64,000 nt of DNA from Psychrobacter sp. Pi2-1 (GTDB lineage: Bacteria; Pseudomonadota; Gammaproteobacteria; Pseudomonadales; Moraxellaceae), in the NCBI RefSeq assembly GCF_904846645.1, contig NZ_CAJHBO010000013.1, positions 1-64,000 on the forward strand. The letters are read 5' to 3'. The notes under the pieces are model-generated. The model saw only the letters and a list, made by a program, of their open reading frames with translations. It was not told where the DNA came from and did not search any database. The position numbers and the translations under genes are program-made. The stretch's first letter is position 1. Every line of letters begins with the position of its first letter. Below are positions 44,713 to 56,845 of the stretch, piece after piece.

Positions 44713-44995
44713 ATGCGTATAGCATTTTTTGCTTGTTGCATCGTTTGTTTTAATGTTTGTCACATTGCACGGAATACTGCTATATCTTTATTCAGCAGCG
44801 CCAATGACAAAAGCGCTGTAGAAGTTATGATAAAATATATCCTGCATTTCTTGGGTTGTCTTTCCAGTTTGACCAGCATTTATATCAGTAGCCTCACTGC
44901 GTTTTAAGCTATAAACATTCATCGTACTGACCTGATTTTGCGTCTGGAATCTGTTCTATGCCATTCTATTTCCTTATACATATTATGGTACGTCC

Positions 44996-46684
44996 ATGAG
45001 TAACGAATATCAGTTTAAGCCCCACGAACAACCGATAATGGTGGGCTCTCCTGCCAACCCTGATCATCCTGCACGCCGCAAATTGTTTTACTTACTGATT
45101 GGAATTTTCGTTGGTCTCACTGCCAGTTTCCAAAACGGTCTGCTCGTCGCAAATCTTACTCAAATTCAAGGTCAACTGGGCTTGACACCAGCTGAAGGCG
45201 GTTGGATATCTGTTAGCTATAATATGACCAATGCCTGTATTACCGTTCTGCTGTACAAGATTCGCCAGCAGTTTGGTATGTCACTCTTTAGCAAAATTAC
45301 TCTGTTCTTTCTATTAGCCGCCACGAGTCTACAGTGGCTAATCAGTAGTCATTTGCTAGATACGCCTAATATTGGAATTGAGCCTTATTACCTAGAAATT
45401 GTCGCCAGAGGACTTAGTGGTATGGTCGCAAGTGGCATGACCATCTTGGGGTTATTCTACTGTCTGCAAGGTATGCCAACCGTCAAGCGTACCAGTGGCT
45501 TAATATTGGGTTTTGGCTTGGTACAGTTTGGTATTCCATTATCACGAATCATCTCGCCCTATCTCGCCATCAATGGTCAGCTTGAGAATTTATTTTTATT
45601 TCAATTTGGTTTGGCACTGATTTGTTTTGGACTGATTAATATATTGGAGCTACCACCAGGCAATACAGAAAAAGTATTTGAGAAACTCGATTTTTTAAGC
45701 TTTGCTTTTTTTGCGAGCGGTCTAGCTGCACTGGCTGTAATTTTGGTGCAAGGTAGGATTTTATGGTGGACGACACCTTGGCTCGTCTATCCACTGATGA
45801 TTGCTATCGTTGGAATTGGCGTCGCTCTATGGATTGAGACACATCGCAAAAACCCGATGCTACAAGTGCGCTGGATGCGTAGCCGCAATATTATTGCTTT
45901 TATGATTACCGGCGCGGTCATGCGAATTTTGCTATCTGAGCAAAATGTCGGTGCTGCAGGCCTACTTGCTAATTTGGGTTATGGTAACGATCAGTTAGTT
46001 ACTTTTTATGCTGTCATAATGGCTGCCAGTGTGTTGGCTTTGGTGATTAGTATTTTTAGTACCAATCCGATGGACTTGCGCCGTCCTGTTATTTTTGCAG
46101 TGGCATTGATTGCTTTGGGTTCTTGGATGGACGTTGGGGTGTCTATCAACTCCGCTCCTTATATGTTTTATATTAGTCAGTTTTTGATTGCATTTGCCGC
46201 GGTATATTTTATGGGACCTTTGGTTTTCGAAGGATTTCTGCGTGCTATTGCCAGTGGGCCTGCTTATATCATTAGTTTTTCGGTTATCTTTGGTATTTCC
46301 CAAACGGTTGGTGGATTGGCAGGTGCAGCGGCTATTCAGGCATTTACGACCATTCGTACACAGGCCCATTATGCAGATATGGTCAGCTCACTGAACTTGG
46401 GTGATCCTACGTTCAGCGCTCAAATTGCCGGTACTCGTAGTGTATTGTCGAACCAAACGACGGATGCAGCGCAAGCGAATGTGGCTGCAATGAGTCAAGT
46501 GTTGCAAGGGATTCAGCGCCAAGCAACTGTCTCCGCTTATAGCGATCTGTTCTTTTTGATGGCCAGTTTTGCTACTTTCGTTACAGCTATTTTATTGATC
46601 AATTATTTTTATAACCGTTACCACAAACGCAATCCCCTTGCTAAAGAGCTTGCCGTTATTGCAAAAATGCGTGAGTCAAAATAA
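44996..46684 (+). CDS. MFS efflux transporter, DHA2/EmrB-like
   Basis: A 562-residue inner-membrane protein with about fourteen helices, as in the DHA2 drug:H+ antiporter family. Early features are LIGIFVGLTASFQNGLLVANLTQIQGQLGLTP and GGWISVSYNMTNACITVLLYK, the EmrB-like motif after helix 1. Long hydrophobic stretches continue to about residue 545. A ~60-residue periplasmic or cytoplasmic loop (about 455-510, Ala/Gln-rich) lies before the last helix. The start has no clear ribosome-binding site. It is followed after 85 nt by its membrane-fusion partner. Substrate unknown. Confidence 0.85.
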   Translation: MSNEYQFKPHEQPIMVGSPANPDHPARRKLFYLLIGIFVGLTASFQNGLLVANLTQIQGQLGLTPAEGGWISVSYNMTNACITVLLYKIRQQFGMSLFSKITLFFLLAATSLQWLISSHLLDTPNIGIEPYYLEIVARGLSGMVASGMTILGLFYCLQGMPTVKRTSGLILGFGLVQFGIPLSRIISPYLAINGQLENLFLFQFGLALICFGLINILELPPGNTEKVFEKLDFLSFAFFASGLAALAVILVQGRILWWTTPWLVYPLMIAIVGIGVALWIETHRKNPMLQVRWMRSRNIIAFMITGAVMRILLSEQNVGAAGLLANLGYGNDQLVTFYAVIMAASVLALVISIFSTNPMDLRRPVIFAVALIALGSWMDVGVSINSAPYMFYISQFLIAFAAVYFMGPLVFEGFLRAIASGPAYIISFSVIFGISQTVGGLAGAAAIQAFTTIRTQAHYADMVSSLNLGDPTFSAQIAGTRSVLSNQTTDAAQANVAAMSQVLQGIQRQATVSAYSDLFFLMASFATFVTAILLINYFYNRYHKRNPLAKELAVIAKMRESK

Positions 46685-46769
46685 CTCAGTTTATTCTATT
46701 AATCATGTTTCACCCCATTCATTTATAGCCAGTCTATTTTAATATTTATTAAAAATTTAGGAGCACGTC

Positions 46770-48032
46770 ATGAGCCAAGAAAAACCAAATGAGCTTAATC
46801 AAACACCTCAGACGTCCACTGGCGCTCCAGCAACAGACACACCTATAGCGTCCGATATAAGCAAAGAAGAGCCTGCTACAACCTCTTCGCCATCAGTAAC
46901 TGAGACAGCAGAAGGTGATGTAGAAAACAGTTCAAATAGCAATGAACCATCAATGCCGCCAAAAGAGCCAATACCCGATACTACTGGTTGGTCGCCCAAG
47001 AAAAAGTCCTATCTAAACTTAGGTTTATTAATTCTATTGATTGTCATTGGTGTGGCATTGATTTTGTATGCATGGAAGCTCCCACCGTTCACCCCAACGG
47101 TACAGCAAACCAATAATGCTTTTGTCAAAGGTCAGACGACTATTATTAGCCCGCAAGTTTCTGGCTATGTGACCAAGGTAGCAGTGCAAGACTTCGCCAA
47201 CGTAAAAGCTGGCGACTTACTCATAAAGATTGACGATCGAACCTTTCAGCAGCAGCTCGATCAGGCACAAGCAAATACAGAGGTAGCAGTTACTAACCGT
47301 TCTACTAATGACCAAGACACGCAAACCAGCCAAGCACAAATCGAAGCACGTAGAGCTGATTTGTATAGTGCCAAAATCAATGTAGAAAGCGCGCGTGAAG
47401 ATGTCAACCGTTATCAAGGTTTAGATGCTATTGGTGCGGTATCAAAGGCAGAAGTTGCCCATATCAAGGCGCAATTGGCTCAAGCACAAGCAGGGGTACA
47501 GCAAGCAGAGGCTAATTTGCAAGCCGCTCAAGAAAACCGTGAAAAGACCAGTGGCAGTCGCTCATCGCTGGACGCAAATATCAAAAATGCTGAAGCAGGC
47601 GTCAAGCAAGCGCAAATCAATCTAGACAATACTATCATCACTGCACCTGAATCTGGCCAGCTAAGCCAAGTTAGTGTCAAAGAAGGCCAATACGTCAGCG
47701 CTGGTACGCAGCTCATGTATATCGTGCCAAAGGGCATTTGGATTATTGCAAACTTTAAGGAAACTCAAATAGCCAATATGGCAATCGGCGAGCCTGCGAC
47801 CATTCATGTCGATGCGCTTGGCGGTGCCAAATTTACGGGTCGTGTGAGTAATATCTCGCCAGCGACTGGTAGCGAGTTCAGTGCTGCTGCTGCCAACCCT
47901 GCGACAGGTAACTATATAAAAATAGCTCAACGTATTCCTGTACGCATCGACTTAGACCAGAACCAGCCTGCACTGGCACGTTTACGTCCTGGCATGTCAG
48001 TCTCAGTGGATGTCGATACCAATATTAAATGA
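46770..48032 (+). CDS. HlyD/EmrA-family membrane fusion protein
   Basis: A 420-residue periplasmic adaptor. The cytoplasmic N-terminus (1-78) is unusually long and disordered, rich in Ser, Thr, Glu and Pro. One membrane helix follows (about 82-101), then the barrel-sandwich/lipoyl segment TNNAFVKGQTTIISPQVSGYV, a coiled-coil hairpin of Ala/Gln/Glu heptads (about 150-270), and the second lipoyl half NTIITAPESGQLSQVSVKEGQYV. It would link the EmrB-like pump to an outer-membrane channel. No TolC-like gene is nearby, so a channel encoded elsewhere must be used. AGGAGCACGTC precedes the ATG. Confidence 0.9.
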   Translation: MSQEKPNELNQTPQTSTGAPATDTPIASDISKEEPATTSSPSVTETAEGDVENSSNSNEPSMPPKEPIPDTTGWSPKKKSYLNLGLLILLIVIGVALILYAWKLPPFTPTVQQTNNAFVKGQTTIISPQVSGYVTKVAVQDFANVKAGDLLIKIDDRTFQQQLDQAQANTEVAVTNRSTNDQDTQTSQAQIEARRADLYSAKINVESAREDVNRYQGLDAIGAVSKAEVAHIKAQLAQAQAGVQQAEANLQAAQENREKTSGSRSSLDANIKNAEAGVKQAQINLDNTIITAPESGQLSQVSVKEGQYVSAGTQLMYIVPKGIWIIANFKETQIANMAIGEPATIHVDALGGAKFTGRVSNISPATGSEFSAAAANPATGNYIKIAQRIPVRIDLDQNQPALARLRPGMSVSVDVDTNIK

Positions 48033-48089
48033 AAGGTTGAATAAAAAGCTAAATAAAAAATAATGTCAGATAAGGTAAATAGCTAACGT

Positions 48090-48139
48090 AAAAAAGCCGC
48101 TCTAGATACCAAAGAACTTGGATTTAGAGTGGCTTTTTT
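48090..48139. terminator. Terminator between the EmrA-like gene and pdxH
   Basis: AAAAAAGCCGCTCTA (48090-48104) pairs with TAGAGTGGCTTTTTT (48125-48139) with one G.T-type mismatch, and CAA/TTG pairs inside the 20-nt loop. It serves both convergent transcripts. Confidence 0.85.
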
Positions 48140-48174
48140 AGTTTTGTATAATTTATAGCTTGAGGCTACAACAA

Positions 48175-48852
48175 CTATGGTAGTAAACGTTTGGTTGTCC
48201 AGCTTGTATTACCTTCATTGCCTTCACTGTTGTCGCCGCTACTCTGCGTATACACAATTCGGTCATGCATCCGATTGGCGCGACCTTGCCAAAACTCAAT
48301 ACTTTCAACCGTAATTTCATACCCACCCCAGAACTCTGGCGTTGGTACGGTAGTATTGTCAGGGTGCTCTGCTTGAAGCTGTTCAAACGTTTGCTCCATG
48401 ACTTCACGATTGGCCACTTCACCACTTTGCGGTTGACTGACCCAAGCCCCTACTTGGCTATCATGGGGACGCTTTTGGAAGTAAGCAGCCGATTTATCAG
48501 CAGCGATTTTAGCGATACTACCGCTGATACGGACTTGGCGCTCCAGCTCATGCCAAAAGAATAACGCTTCGGCATTAGGGTTTTCTGCGATATCCTGCCC
48601 CTTCGCGCTTTCGTAATTGGTATAGAAAACAATACCTGTCTCAGTAATCTCGCGTAGTAACACAATACGGACACTAGGCTTATTGTCTGCGCCACATGTC
48701 GCCAAACTCATTGCATAAGGCTCTTGCACCTTTCGCGCTAACGCTTCATTCATCCAAGCTTTAAAAAGCTCGAATGGTGACGTTGGTACTGACTGTTGGT
48801 CAAGCTCACCTTTCTCGTATGAGAGGCGTTGGTCGGTAAAGTCCATGCTCAT
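48175..48852 (-). CDS. pdxH: Pyridoxine/pyridoxamine 5'-phosphate oxidase
   Basis: An FMN enzyme that makes pyridoxal 5'-phosphate. The 225-residue protein shows YAMSLATCGADNKPSVRIVLLRE, YTNYESAKGQDI, ALFFWHELERQVRISG, and the substrate motif FQKRPHDSQVGAWVSQPQSG. The C-terminal WQGRANRMHDRIVY and TTKRLLP match the PNPOx dimerisation domain. A 15-residue Gly/Ser/Asn/Glu insert lies just before the C-terminal SWTTKRLLP. AAGGAAC with a 7-nt spacer supports the first ATG. It is followed, towards glmM, by a short tandem repeat. Confidence 0.95.
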   Translation of the reverse strand: MSMDFTDQRLSYEKGELDQQSVPTSPFELFKAWMNEALARKVQEPYAMSLATCGADNKPSVRIVLLREITETGIVFYTNYESAKGQDIAENPNAEALFFWHELERQVRISGSIAKIAADKSAAYFQKRPHDSQVGAWVSQPQSGEVANREVMEQTFEQLQAEHPDNTTVPTPEFWGGYEITVESIEFWQGRANRMHDRIVYTQSSGDNSEGNEGNTSWTTKRLLP

Positions 48853-48890
48853 GGCAGTTCCTTATTTGAAAACTATAATGTTGTTGTCTC

Positions 48891-48958
48891 GAATACCAGT
48901 CATTATCTTGAATACCAGTTGCTATTTTAAATATCAGTTATTGCCTTAAATACTATTA
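48891..48958. repeat. 19-bp imperfect tandem repeat between pdxH and glmM
   Basis: GAATACCAGTCATTATCTT (48891-48909), GAATACCAGTTGCTATTTT (48910-48928) and AAATATCAGTTATTGCCTT (48929-48947) are three 19-bp copies. A fourth partial copy, AAATACTATTA, runs into the glmM stop codon at 48956-48958. Confidence 0.8.
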
Positions 48959-50323
48959 GCCTAGTACTGATTTTATAAGATCAGCTAAGTCATTAGCCAT
49001 TACATCGCATTCTATCTCATCATCTGACTCCACCATCACACGAATCATAGGCTCTGTACCTGATTGACGTATAAGAAGACGACCACGACCCTCTAGCGTT
49101 GCCTGTGCTTTATCAAAAGCAGCAACCAACTCCTCATGTTTGAATGGGTCTTGCATTTGAGACAAACGTACATTGACTAGTTTTTGCGGTAACACCTCAA
49201 AACCTTCAACAAGTTCACTTAGCGCACGCTCTCTAGCTTGCATCACTGCCAGTACTTGCAAGCCAGCAATGATAGCATCCCCTGTGCGACTTTTATCTAA
49301 GCATAAGATATGACCAGATGGCTCACCGCCCAATATCCAGCCATTAGCTTCTAAATCCTGCATCACATAGCGATCACCCACCTTTGCGCGAGTAAATTGG
49401 ATGTCTGCATCTTTTAGCGCCAGCTCTAACCCCATATTGCTCATAAGTGTGCCGACAACACCTTCAGCTTTAATTTTACCTTGGGTAGCAAGTACGTATA
49501 AGATACCATCACCATCGATCAGCTTACCCGTCTCATCAACCATTACTATACGGTCGCCATCACCATCTAGTGCAATCCCGACATCTGCGTCATGCTCAAG
49601 CACAGCCTTTTGTAAGCTTTCAGGATGAGTAGAACCACATTCAGCATTGATATTGATACCGTCTGGCGTATTATTGATGGCAATCACGTTTGCCCCCAAC
49701 TCGCGCATCACTCTAGGTGCTACGCTATAGCCAGCGCCATTGGCACAATCCACTACTACCGTCAGATGACTGAGGTCGTATTGATAAGGGAAGCTACCTT
49801 TGCAAAATTCAATATAGCGACCTTTCGCATCATCAATACGATTGTTCTTACCTAAATTTGCAGGATCAAGAATGGGCATCATAGCAACGTCACTACTAAG
49901 GTCGTTCATAATTGCTGTCAGTTTATCATTGATTGCAGTTTGCATTTCATCAGTAAGTTTTTTGCCGTCACCTGAGAAAAACTTGATGCCATTATCATAA
50001 TAAGGGTTGTGCGAGGCTGAGATAACCACGCCAGCATCTGCATTGAAACTACGGGTCAAATGCGCAATCGCTGGAGTCGGCAATGGACCAAGCATATAAA
50101 CATCAACACCAGCAGCATTAAAACCTGCTTGTAATGCTCCCTCTATCACATAGCCTGACAGACGCGTATCTTTACCAATCACCACACTTGGCTTACGCGT
50201 AGGATTTTCATTTTTTTCTATAAGGACAAGCCCAGTGACGTAGCCTAGTTTTAAAATAAAGTCTGGTGTAATTGGTAATTCACCAAATTTTCCGCGAATT
50301 CCATCAGTGCCAAAATAGCTCAT
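48956..50323 (-). CDS. glmM: Phosphoglucosamine mutase
   Basis: It interconverts glucosamine-6-phosphate and glucosamine-1-phosphate for UDP-GlcNAc, supplying peptidoglycan and lipid A. The 455-residue length is canonical. The start [15 protein letters not shown] is diagnostic. The phosphorylated serine is Ser104 in [16 protein letters not shown]. The metal loop is ALDGDGDRI, the sugar loop GGEPSGHI, and the phosphate-binding [12 protein letters not shown] is at the C-terminus. GAGGAA precedes the ATG. Its neighbour folP/ftsH, common in other genomes, is absent; pdxH is downstream on the same strand. Confidence 0.97.
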   Translation of the reverse strand: MSYFGTDGIRGKFGELPITPDFILKLGYVTGLVLIEKNENPTRKPSVVIGKDTRLSGYVIEGALQAGFNAAGVDVYMLGPLPTPAIAHLTRSFNADAGVVISASHNPYYDNGIKFFSGDGKKLTDEMQTAINDKLTAIMNDLSSDVAMMPILDPANLGKNNRIDDAKGRYIEFCKGSFPYQYDLSHLTVVVDCANGAGYSVAPRVMRELGANVIAINNTPDGININAECGSTHPESLQKAVLEHDADVGIALDGDGDRIVMVDETGKLIDGDGILYVLATQGKIKAEGVVGTLMSNMGLELALKDADIQFTRAKVGDRYVMQDLEANGWILGGEPSGHILCLDKSRTGDAIIAGLQVLAVMQARERALSELVEGFEVLPQKLVNVRLSQMQDPFKHEELVAAFDKAQATLEGRGRLLIRQSGTEPMIRVMVESDDEIECDVMANDLADLIKSVLG

Positions 50324-50409
50324 TATATATTCCTCAAGTCAAAAAGATAAAAGGCCAAACGTATACGCAGGCAATACTATTGTTGTAATAATCTGTTTCT
50401 GTATTTTAC

Positions 50410-50450
50410 AAAAAAAACAGCCAACAATAACAGAGCATTGTTGGCTGTTT
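50410..50450 (-). terminator. Terminator of guaB
   Basis: AAACAGCCAACAAT (50415-50428) and ATTGTTGGCTGTTT (50437-50450) form a perfect 14-bp stem. On the minus strand eight T follow, as required after guaB (stop at 50536). Confidence 0.93.
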
Positions 50451-50535
50451 GTATCTTAAGCTCGCTGCAGCCCCACGTCTCAGCTAACATTAATACGATT
50501 TAAAACTATAAAAGAGAAGCATTTTACGGAACGAT

Positions 50536-52026
<1,491 letters not shown>

Positions 52027-52285
52027 TTATTTTGATGGGTAGGAGCTCAGGGTTAAGCGTATCAATCATTGCAGCTGCATACACAGTGCCGACTCATGGC
52101 TAACCACTCAGTTATCCTATAAAAATAACGCCACATTATAACAAATAAGCGCCTCGCTGACACACTATATTTGTCAGATTATTTTACACAAGTGCGTCTT
52201 CATCGATGACAATCATGCTTCAAACCATTAATAACTCGCTTTTAAAGCTAATCAGGATCGCAAAGCTCATCGCTATTCCCAATCT

Positions 52286-54271
52286 CTAGTCGCTTCTTGT
52301 TAACGTAAAGCGCTCTGTGGGTAGATATTTGTTTTGCTGTGCGTGCAGGTAACCAAGCATTTGCTCCCGTATCTCACAGGCCAGCGTCCATGCCTCTATA
52401 GGCCCTACCGATGAAACAGCGCCGCGCAGTTGAATGGTATTTTCGGTCACATCAACCACATACATCTCAGGTTCTGTTTTATTATCCCAAAGCTTATTGT
52501 CCTTGACCATCGATATAAACGCCTCTCGGATAGCGTCGATATCTGCGCCATAATCGATATACAAAAACACAGGACAGGTCTGATGAACTTCTGTATGCGA
52601 CCAGTTTTCTACCCGTTCAGTGATTAGCTCACGCATCGGCACGATCAATCGTCGCTCATCCCATGTTTTTAGCACGGCATACGTGTAACGCAGGTCTTCA
52701 ACCGTACTAAAATTACCATCCATTATCACACTATCGCCAATCCGTACTGGCTGCGTCACTGCTACCTGCACACCAGCGATGATATTCCCTAATATTGGCT
52801 GTGCTGCAATACCGATAACCACACCTGCAATACCCGCTGAAGTCAGTAACGTCTTGCCAAGGCCTTCCATATTGGCAAATTCACTAAGACCTATCCAGAA
52901 ACTTCCCAAAATCATCGCGAAAATAAACACACGACGGAATATCGATACATAGGTACGGCGACGACGTTCTTTATCAAAATGCTCTGCAGCCAAATTTTCA
53001 ATCTGCATATCTTGATAACGATTGGCAAAAAAGTTAATGATACGAATACCCAACCACATGGTACTAAATACCAGTCCAATCCAAATGAGTGGACGCGTAG
53101 ATGAGGCAACTGCATCTAAATAAGGAAAACCACCAGAAACTAAGGTGAAAACGAGTGAAAAACTGATGGTAAAGGTTAATGGTACTGTTAGCTTGCTAAC
53201 CAAATCGGCGACGCCGTTGGTACTGCCAACATACATGCTGTATTTTTCTTCATCAATATAATGATTGATGATTTTTGCAGTACCTTTACTCAGTAGCCAA
53301 CCCATACCCATGGTTAATAAAAAGAACAATATCAGCGCTGAGAATTCCCATAGCGCAATCCCAAAAAACTTTAGCTTTAACCAAGTAGGCAAATAACGTT
53401 CGAACTCGGCTGGATGATACTGCTCATAGAGATTATCAATATTGCCTACTGTCTGCGCCGAAAACACCCAAACAGGGGCTTTATCCCCTACTCGCACTCG
53501 CTGCAAATAAATAGGAACACGGCGCTCGCGATAATCAACATAGCCAAGCTGAATAGAACGTCTGGCAATACCCATGACACTGCTATTATTACCAAGCGGT
53601 GGTTCAATTAAGCCATCGGGACGATCTGGCATATCGTCGAATACATAGAGCTCTTTTTCAGACAATAAGAAATCCAGTCGTTTTGTGAGATCAAGCGCAC
53701 GGCTCCGTTGGCTTTTCTCATCAATCAAATTCATGTTTAGCGCGTAAGCGGCCAAATCATACTGCTGTTTCATTAACGCTGATTGAAAAAACTCTAAAGC
53801 TGCAAGCGGTGTTTCTAAGTTAGCTGGCTCAGATAACGGCGGCAACCCAGCATTTAATTTATCGAGTATATAGTAGCTCTCACTGTATTCTCCGGTCAGT
53901 GCCGTATCACCTTGTAGCCTGCCTGCCTGCTCCACTGCGTTACGCTCAGTAGGATCGAAGATCTCTTCAGTAATACCAGAAATACTAACACTCTCATCTT
54001 TAAGCGCATTGACTTGCTGAGCTGCATATTCAGTAAAACTATCAGGCTTACTAGGTGTTTGTTTTTCCGGCTCGCTCGTACTCTGTTCATTTTCACTATT
54101 TGCTGCATAAACGGGTGAATAGATGACATTTATAGCGACAATCAAAAAGCCCAACAATATTTGCAGCATATGGCTTTTAAAACGACTTTTCTCTACATCT
54201 ACTTGATGATTATCATCTGAGCGCAAAACGGCACAATGATGGTTCATAGGATTGTCTTTAAGAGTATTCAT
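52286..54271 (-). CDS. MscS-family mechanosensitive channel
   Basis: A 661-residue inner-membrane channel opening on membrane tension. A signal-like hydrophobic segment (about 36-56) is followed by a ~240-residue soluble domain with a coiled-coil-like, Glu/Gln-rich start. Several membrane helices follow from about residue 300. The pore region GLGKTLLTSAGIAGVVIGIAAQPILGNIIAG and the beta-domain start QPVRIGDSVIMDG are the MscS signature. The large N-terminal periplasmic domain resembles the YbdG/YjeP type loosely. The start is the ATG at 54271, and a second ATG is present eight codons on. The 152 nt between this gene and cysS hold a terminator. Confidence 0.88.
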   Translation of the reverse strand: MNTLKDNPMNHHCAVLRSDDNHQVDVEKSRFKSHMLQILLGFLIVAINVIYSPVYAANSENEQSTSEPEKQTPSKPDSFTEYAAQQVNALKDESVSISGITEEIFDPTERNAVEQAGRLQGDTALTGEYSESYYILDKLNAGLPPLSEPANLETPLAALEFFQSALMKQQYDLAAYALNMNLIDEKSQRSRALDLTKRLDFLLSEKELYVFDDMPDRPDGLIEPPLGNNSSVMGIARRSIQLGYVDYRERRVPIYLQRVRVGDKAPVWVFSAQTVGNIDNLYEQYHPAEFERYLPTWLKLKFFGIALWEFSALILFFLLTMGMGWLLSKGTAKIINHYIDEEKYSMYVGSTNGVADLVSKLTVPLTFTISFSLVFTLVSGGFPYLDAVASSTRPLIWIGLVFSTMWLGIRIINFFANRYQDMQIENLAAEHFDKERRRRTYVSIFRRVFIFAMILGSFWIGLSEFANMEGLGKTLLTSAGIAGVVIGIAAQPILGNIIAGVQVAVTQPVRIGDSVIMDGNFSTVEDLRYTYAVLKTWDERRLIVPMRELITERVENWSHTEVHQTCPVFLYIDYGADIDAIREAFISMVKDNKLWDNKTEPEMYVVDVTENTIQLRGAVSSVGPIEAWTLACEIREQMLGYLHAQQNKYLPTERFTLTRSD

Positions 54272-54346
54272 GTTTTCAAAGCCATCAGTCTACGAAAGGA
54301 AAGTATAAAAAATATATCGGTGCTGCTTTAACCTAATTCAGTAAGC

Positions 54347-54373
54347 AAAAAAAAGCCAGCCTAAAGCTGACTT
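54347..54373 (-). terminator. Terminator of cysS
   Basis: AAGCCAGC (54353-54360) and GCTGACTT (54366-54373) pair with one G.T on the minus strand, then eight T follow there. It lies about 50 nt after the cysS stop. Confidence 0.8.
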
Positions 54374-54424
54374 AATTTATTACGAGATTTGTAGCTATTT
54401 ACTATATAGACGGCAAACATTATT

Positions 54425-55885
54425 TTAAGCGCGGCGCCATGTCGTGCCAGCACGGCTATCTTCGAGCTCAATACCCGCCTCTTTTAATTGCTCACGTATC
54501 TCATCAGCACGGGCAAAGTTTTTGTTGGCTTTAGACTCTGCACGTTCGATAATCAAATTATCAATAACCGCATCCGTTAGACCATCTTCTGCCTGATCAC
54601 CGACCACTGCTTGCAAAAACTGCTGCACTGGCTGCTGTAAAATATTTAATACTTGCGCCAATGCTTTTAGTTGCTGGGCTAATTGCCATGCGGTATCGAC
54701 GTCTTCCGCTTTGATAGCTTTGTTGATATCACGAGCCAATCCGAATAAGACGCTGATGGCCGTCGAGCTATTGAAGTCGTCATTCATCGCCTTGATGAAG
54801 TCTTGTCCAACCGCGCTATTGTAAGCTTCAGCCACTAAATCTTCATTGATTACGATTGACTGTCCTTTTTGTTGCTCAGCCAACTTTAGTGCATTATATA
54901 ATCTGCTTAGGCTATTATGCGCTTCATCTAAGGCGCTATCAGAGAAGTTAACTTGGCTGCGATAATGGCTCGATAATAAGAAAAAGCGCACCGTCTCAGG
55001 TAAGTACTTTGCCATGACATCACGAATGGTAAAAAAGTTGCCCAGTGATTTAGACATTTTTTCGCCATCGACATTGATAAAACCAACATGCATCCAGTTG
55101 CGTGCATACTCACAACCAGTCGCTGCCTCAGACTGGGCGATTTCGTTTTCGTGATGCGGGAACTGTAAGTCATGACCACCGCCGTGAATATCAAAGGTGC
55201 TACCTAAGCACTTAGTCGACATCGCTGAACATTCAATATGCCAGCCTGGACGCCCTTGACCCCATGGTGATGCCCACTGTGGCTCGTCAGGTTTTGCAGC
55301 TTTCCATAGTACAAAGTCAAATGGATTGCGTTTATCATTCTCAACTTCGACTCGCGAACCTGCCTGCATATCGTCTAGATTACGCTTAGATAATTTACCA
55401 TAACCGTCAAAGCTATCGACGGCATAATAGACATCACCGTTGTCGCCTGCATACGCATAGTTGCCAGTGACTAACGTCTCAATCATATTCTGCATGTCAT
55501 CGATATGATCGGTCGCACGTGGCTCAGCATTTGGCATCTCACAACCAAGGGCTGTTGCGTCTTCATGCATCGCTTCAATAAAGCGCTGCGTCAATGTACC
55601 AATCTCTTCACCGTTTTCAGCAGCACGAGCAATGATTTTATCATCGATATCAGTGATATTACGTACGTAATTCACGTTGTAACCCAAACGTGCTAACCAA
55701 CGAACGGCCATATCAAAACCGACCATCACTCGCGCATGACCAATATGACAATAGTCATAAACAGTCATGCCGCACACATACATACCAACCTGCCCTGCTT
55801 TGAGTGGTACAAACTGACGCTTGCTGCCAGTCAATGAATCGTAAATGGCAAGTTGGGACATCGCATCTGCAAGTGGTGTGGTCAT
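54425..55885 (-). CDS. cysS: Cysteinyl-tRNA synthetase
   Basis: A class I synthetase charging tRNA-Cys. From the ATG at 55885 (AAGGC upstream) it has 486 residues; an upstream in-frame ATG at 55957 adds 24 residues not seen in the family. The start [19 protein letters not shown] contains the first zinc Cys (Cys38) and the HIGH motif. Later come WHIECSAMS, the zinc-binding [15 protein letters not shown], and [10 protein letters not shown] (KMSKS). The C-terminal DALR domain and the [25 protein letters not shown] end are intact. Confidence 0.97.
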   Translation of the reverse strand: MTTPLADAMSQLAIYDSLTGSKRQFVPLKAGQVGMYVCGMTVYDYCHIGHARVMVGFDMAVRWLARLGYNVNYVRNITDIDDKIIARAAENGEEIGTLTQRFIEAMHEDATALGCEMPNAEPRATDHIDDMQNMIETLVTGNYAYAGDNGDVYYAVDSFDGYGKLSKRNLDDMQAGSRVEVENDKRNPFDFVLWKAAKPDEPQWASPWGQGRPGWHIECSAMSTKCLGSTFDIHGGGHDLQFPHHENEIAQSEAATGCEYARNWMHVGFINVDGEKMSKSLGNFFTIRDVMAKYLPETVRFFLLSSHYRSQVNFSDSALDEAHNSLSRLYNALKLAEQQKGQSIVINEDLVAEAYNSAVGQDFIKAMNDDFNSSTAISVLFGLARDINKAIKAEDVDTAWQLAQQLKALAQVLNILQQPVQQFLQAVVGDQAEDGLTDAVIDNLIIERAESKANKNFARADEIREQLKEAGIELEDSRAGTTWRRA

Positions 55886-56117
55886 AGTAAAAAAGCCTTG
55901 TAACGTAAATAAAATAGAGAAATGTGAAATCTCAGCCGCGGTGTATGAATAAGCCATACAAATGACTGAGACTATAAATCATGTAAATAAAAAATTCAGA
56001 CCAAAAAACGTCGTGATATAAAACGTAACCCATTATCTTAGCGAAAACAGGCGTAAAATACTACAATGAGCGTGCAACTAACGCTATTCAATCATAAAAA
56101 CCGTTAAGGATGTAAAG

Positions 56118-56714
56118 ATGGGCAATCGCTTAAGCAAAATATACACACGTACTGGAGATGACGGCAGCACTGGTATGGCTGATGGCAGCCGCCTTAGCAA
56201 AGCGGACGATCTATTTAGCGTCATGGGTGACATCGACGAGCTCAACTCGCATATTGGCTTGGTACGTGCGCAACTAAAGCATAATAAAGGGCAATCTATA
56301 GAGAAAGAGTTCTCTGAAGCCTTGGTCATCATTCAGCACTTGTTATTCAATATAGGCGGCGAGCTTGCCATGCCAGAGTATGAAGGAGTTAATGCCACTC
56401 ATATTGAATGGTTAGAGCAGCAAATAGATATGATGAATACCACATTGCCACCGCTAAAAGACTTTATTCTGCCGACAGGTTCTATATTGGTGAGTCAATT
56501 ACACGTGGCGCGTAGTGTATGTCGCCGCGCTGAACGTCAAGCTGTGATATTGCAAAAGCAGCGTCCACAAGCGATTCGTATTACTGCTGTCAGCTTTATC
56601 AATCGCTTATCTGATTGGTTATTTGTCGCTGCACGCTTCTGTACAGATCCAGAAAAAGTCTCTGAGGTGTTATGGGACAGTCAAGCATTGAAAACGTTCA
56701 CTGACAGTCAATAA
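56118..56714 (+). CDS. Cob(I)yrinic acid a,c-diamide adenosyltransferase (PduO type)
   Basis: It adenosylates cobalamin to make adenosylcobalamin. The 198-residue protein begins with KIYTRTGDDGSTGMADGSRLSK (ATP-binding loop), then DIDELNSHIGLVRAQ (conserved Asp/Glu/Leu-Asn motif), and ends with HVARSVCRRAERQAV where the conserved Arg-Arg-Ala-Glu-Arg lies. AAGGATG precedes the ATG. No cobalamin riboswitch is visible upstream (no B12-box). It is monocistronic with a shared terminator downstream. A B12-dependent enzyme, such as methylmalonyl-CoA mutase handling propionyl-CoA from the valine route, would be its customer if present elsewhere. Confidence 0.93.
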   Translation: MGNRLSKIYTRTGDDGSTGMADGSRLSKADDLFSVMGDIDELNSHIGLVRAQLKHNKGQSIEKEFSEALVIIQHLLFNIGGELAMPEYEGVNATHIEWLEQQIDMMNTTLPPLKDFILPTGSILVSQLHVARSVCRRAERQAVILQKQRPQAIRITAVSFINRLSDWLFVAARFCTDPEKVSEVLWDSQALKTFTDSQ

Positions 56715-56750
56715 TACAAACTAAGTATTTAGCAATAAATATTTAAACAC

Positions 56751-56785
56751 AAAAAACCCCGCGACATGATTGTTGCGGGGTTTTT
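56751..56785. terminator. Bidirectional terminator between the adenosyltransferase and lipoprotein genes
   Basis: AAAAACCCCGCGACA (56752-56766) pairs with TGTTGCGGGGTTTTT (56771-56785) with one mismatch around a 4-nt loop; A6 and T5 flank it. Confidence 0.95.
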
Positions 56786-56845
56786 ATTATTGAGCGATAG
56801 CAATTCGGCTTACTAGAAATCGCTATCTCTTACTACAATGACCAA

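Noticed and set aside
44713-44907. 64-residue plus-strand ORF after the GST terminator
   Set aside because: It starts right at the end of a strong terminator, has no ribosome-binding site and shows no recognisable domain.
56000-56117. Possible cobalamin riboswitch upstream of the adenosyltransferase
   Set aside because: The spacer is only about 230 nt and no B12-box or characteristic stems were recognised.
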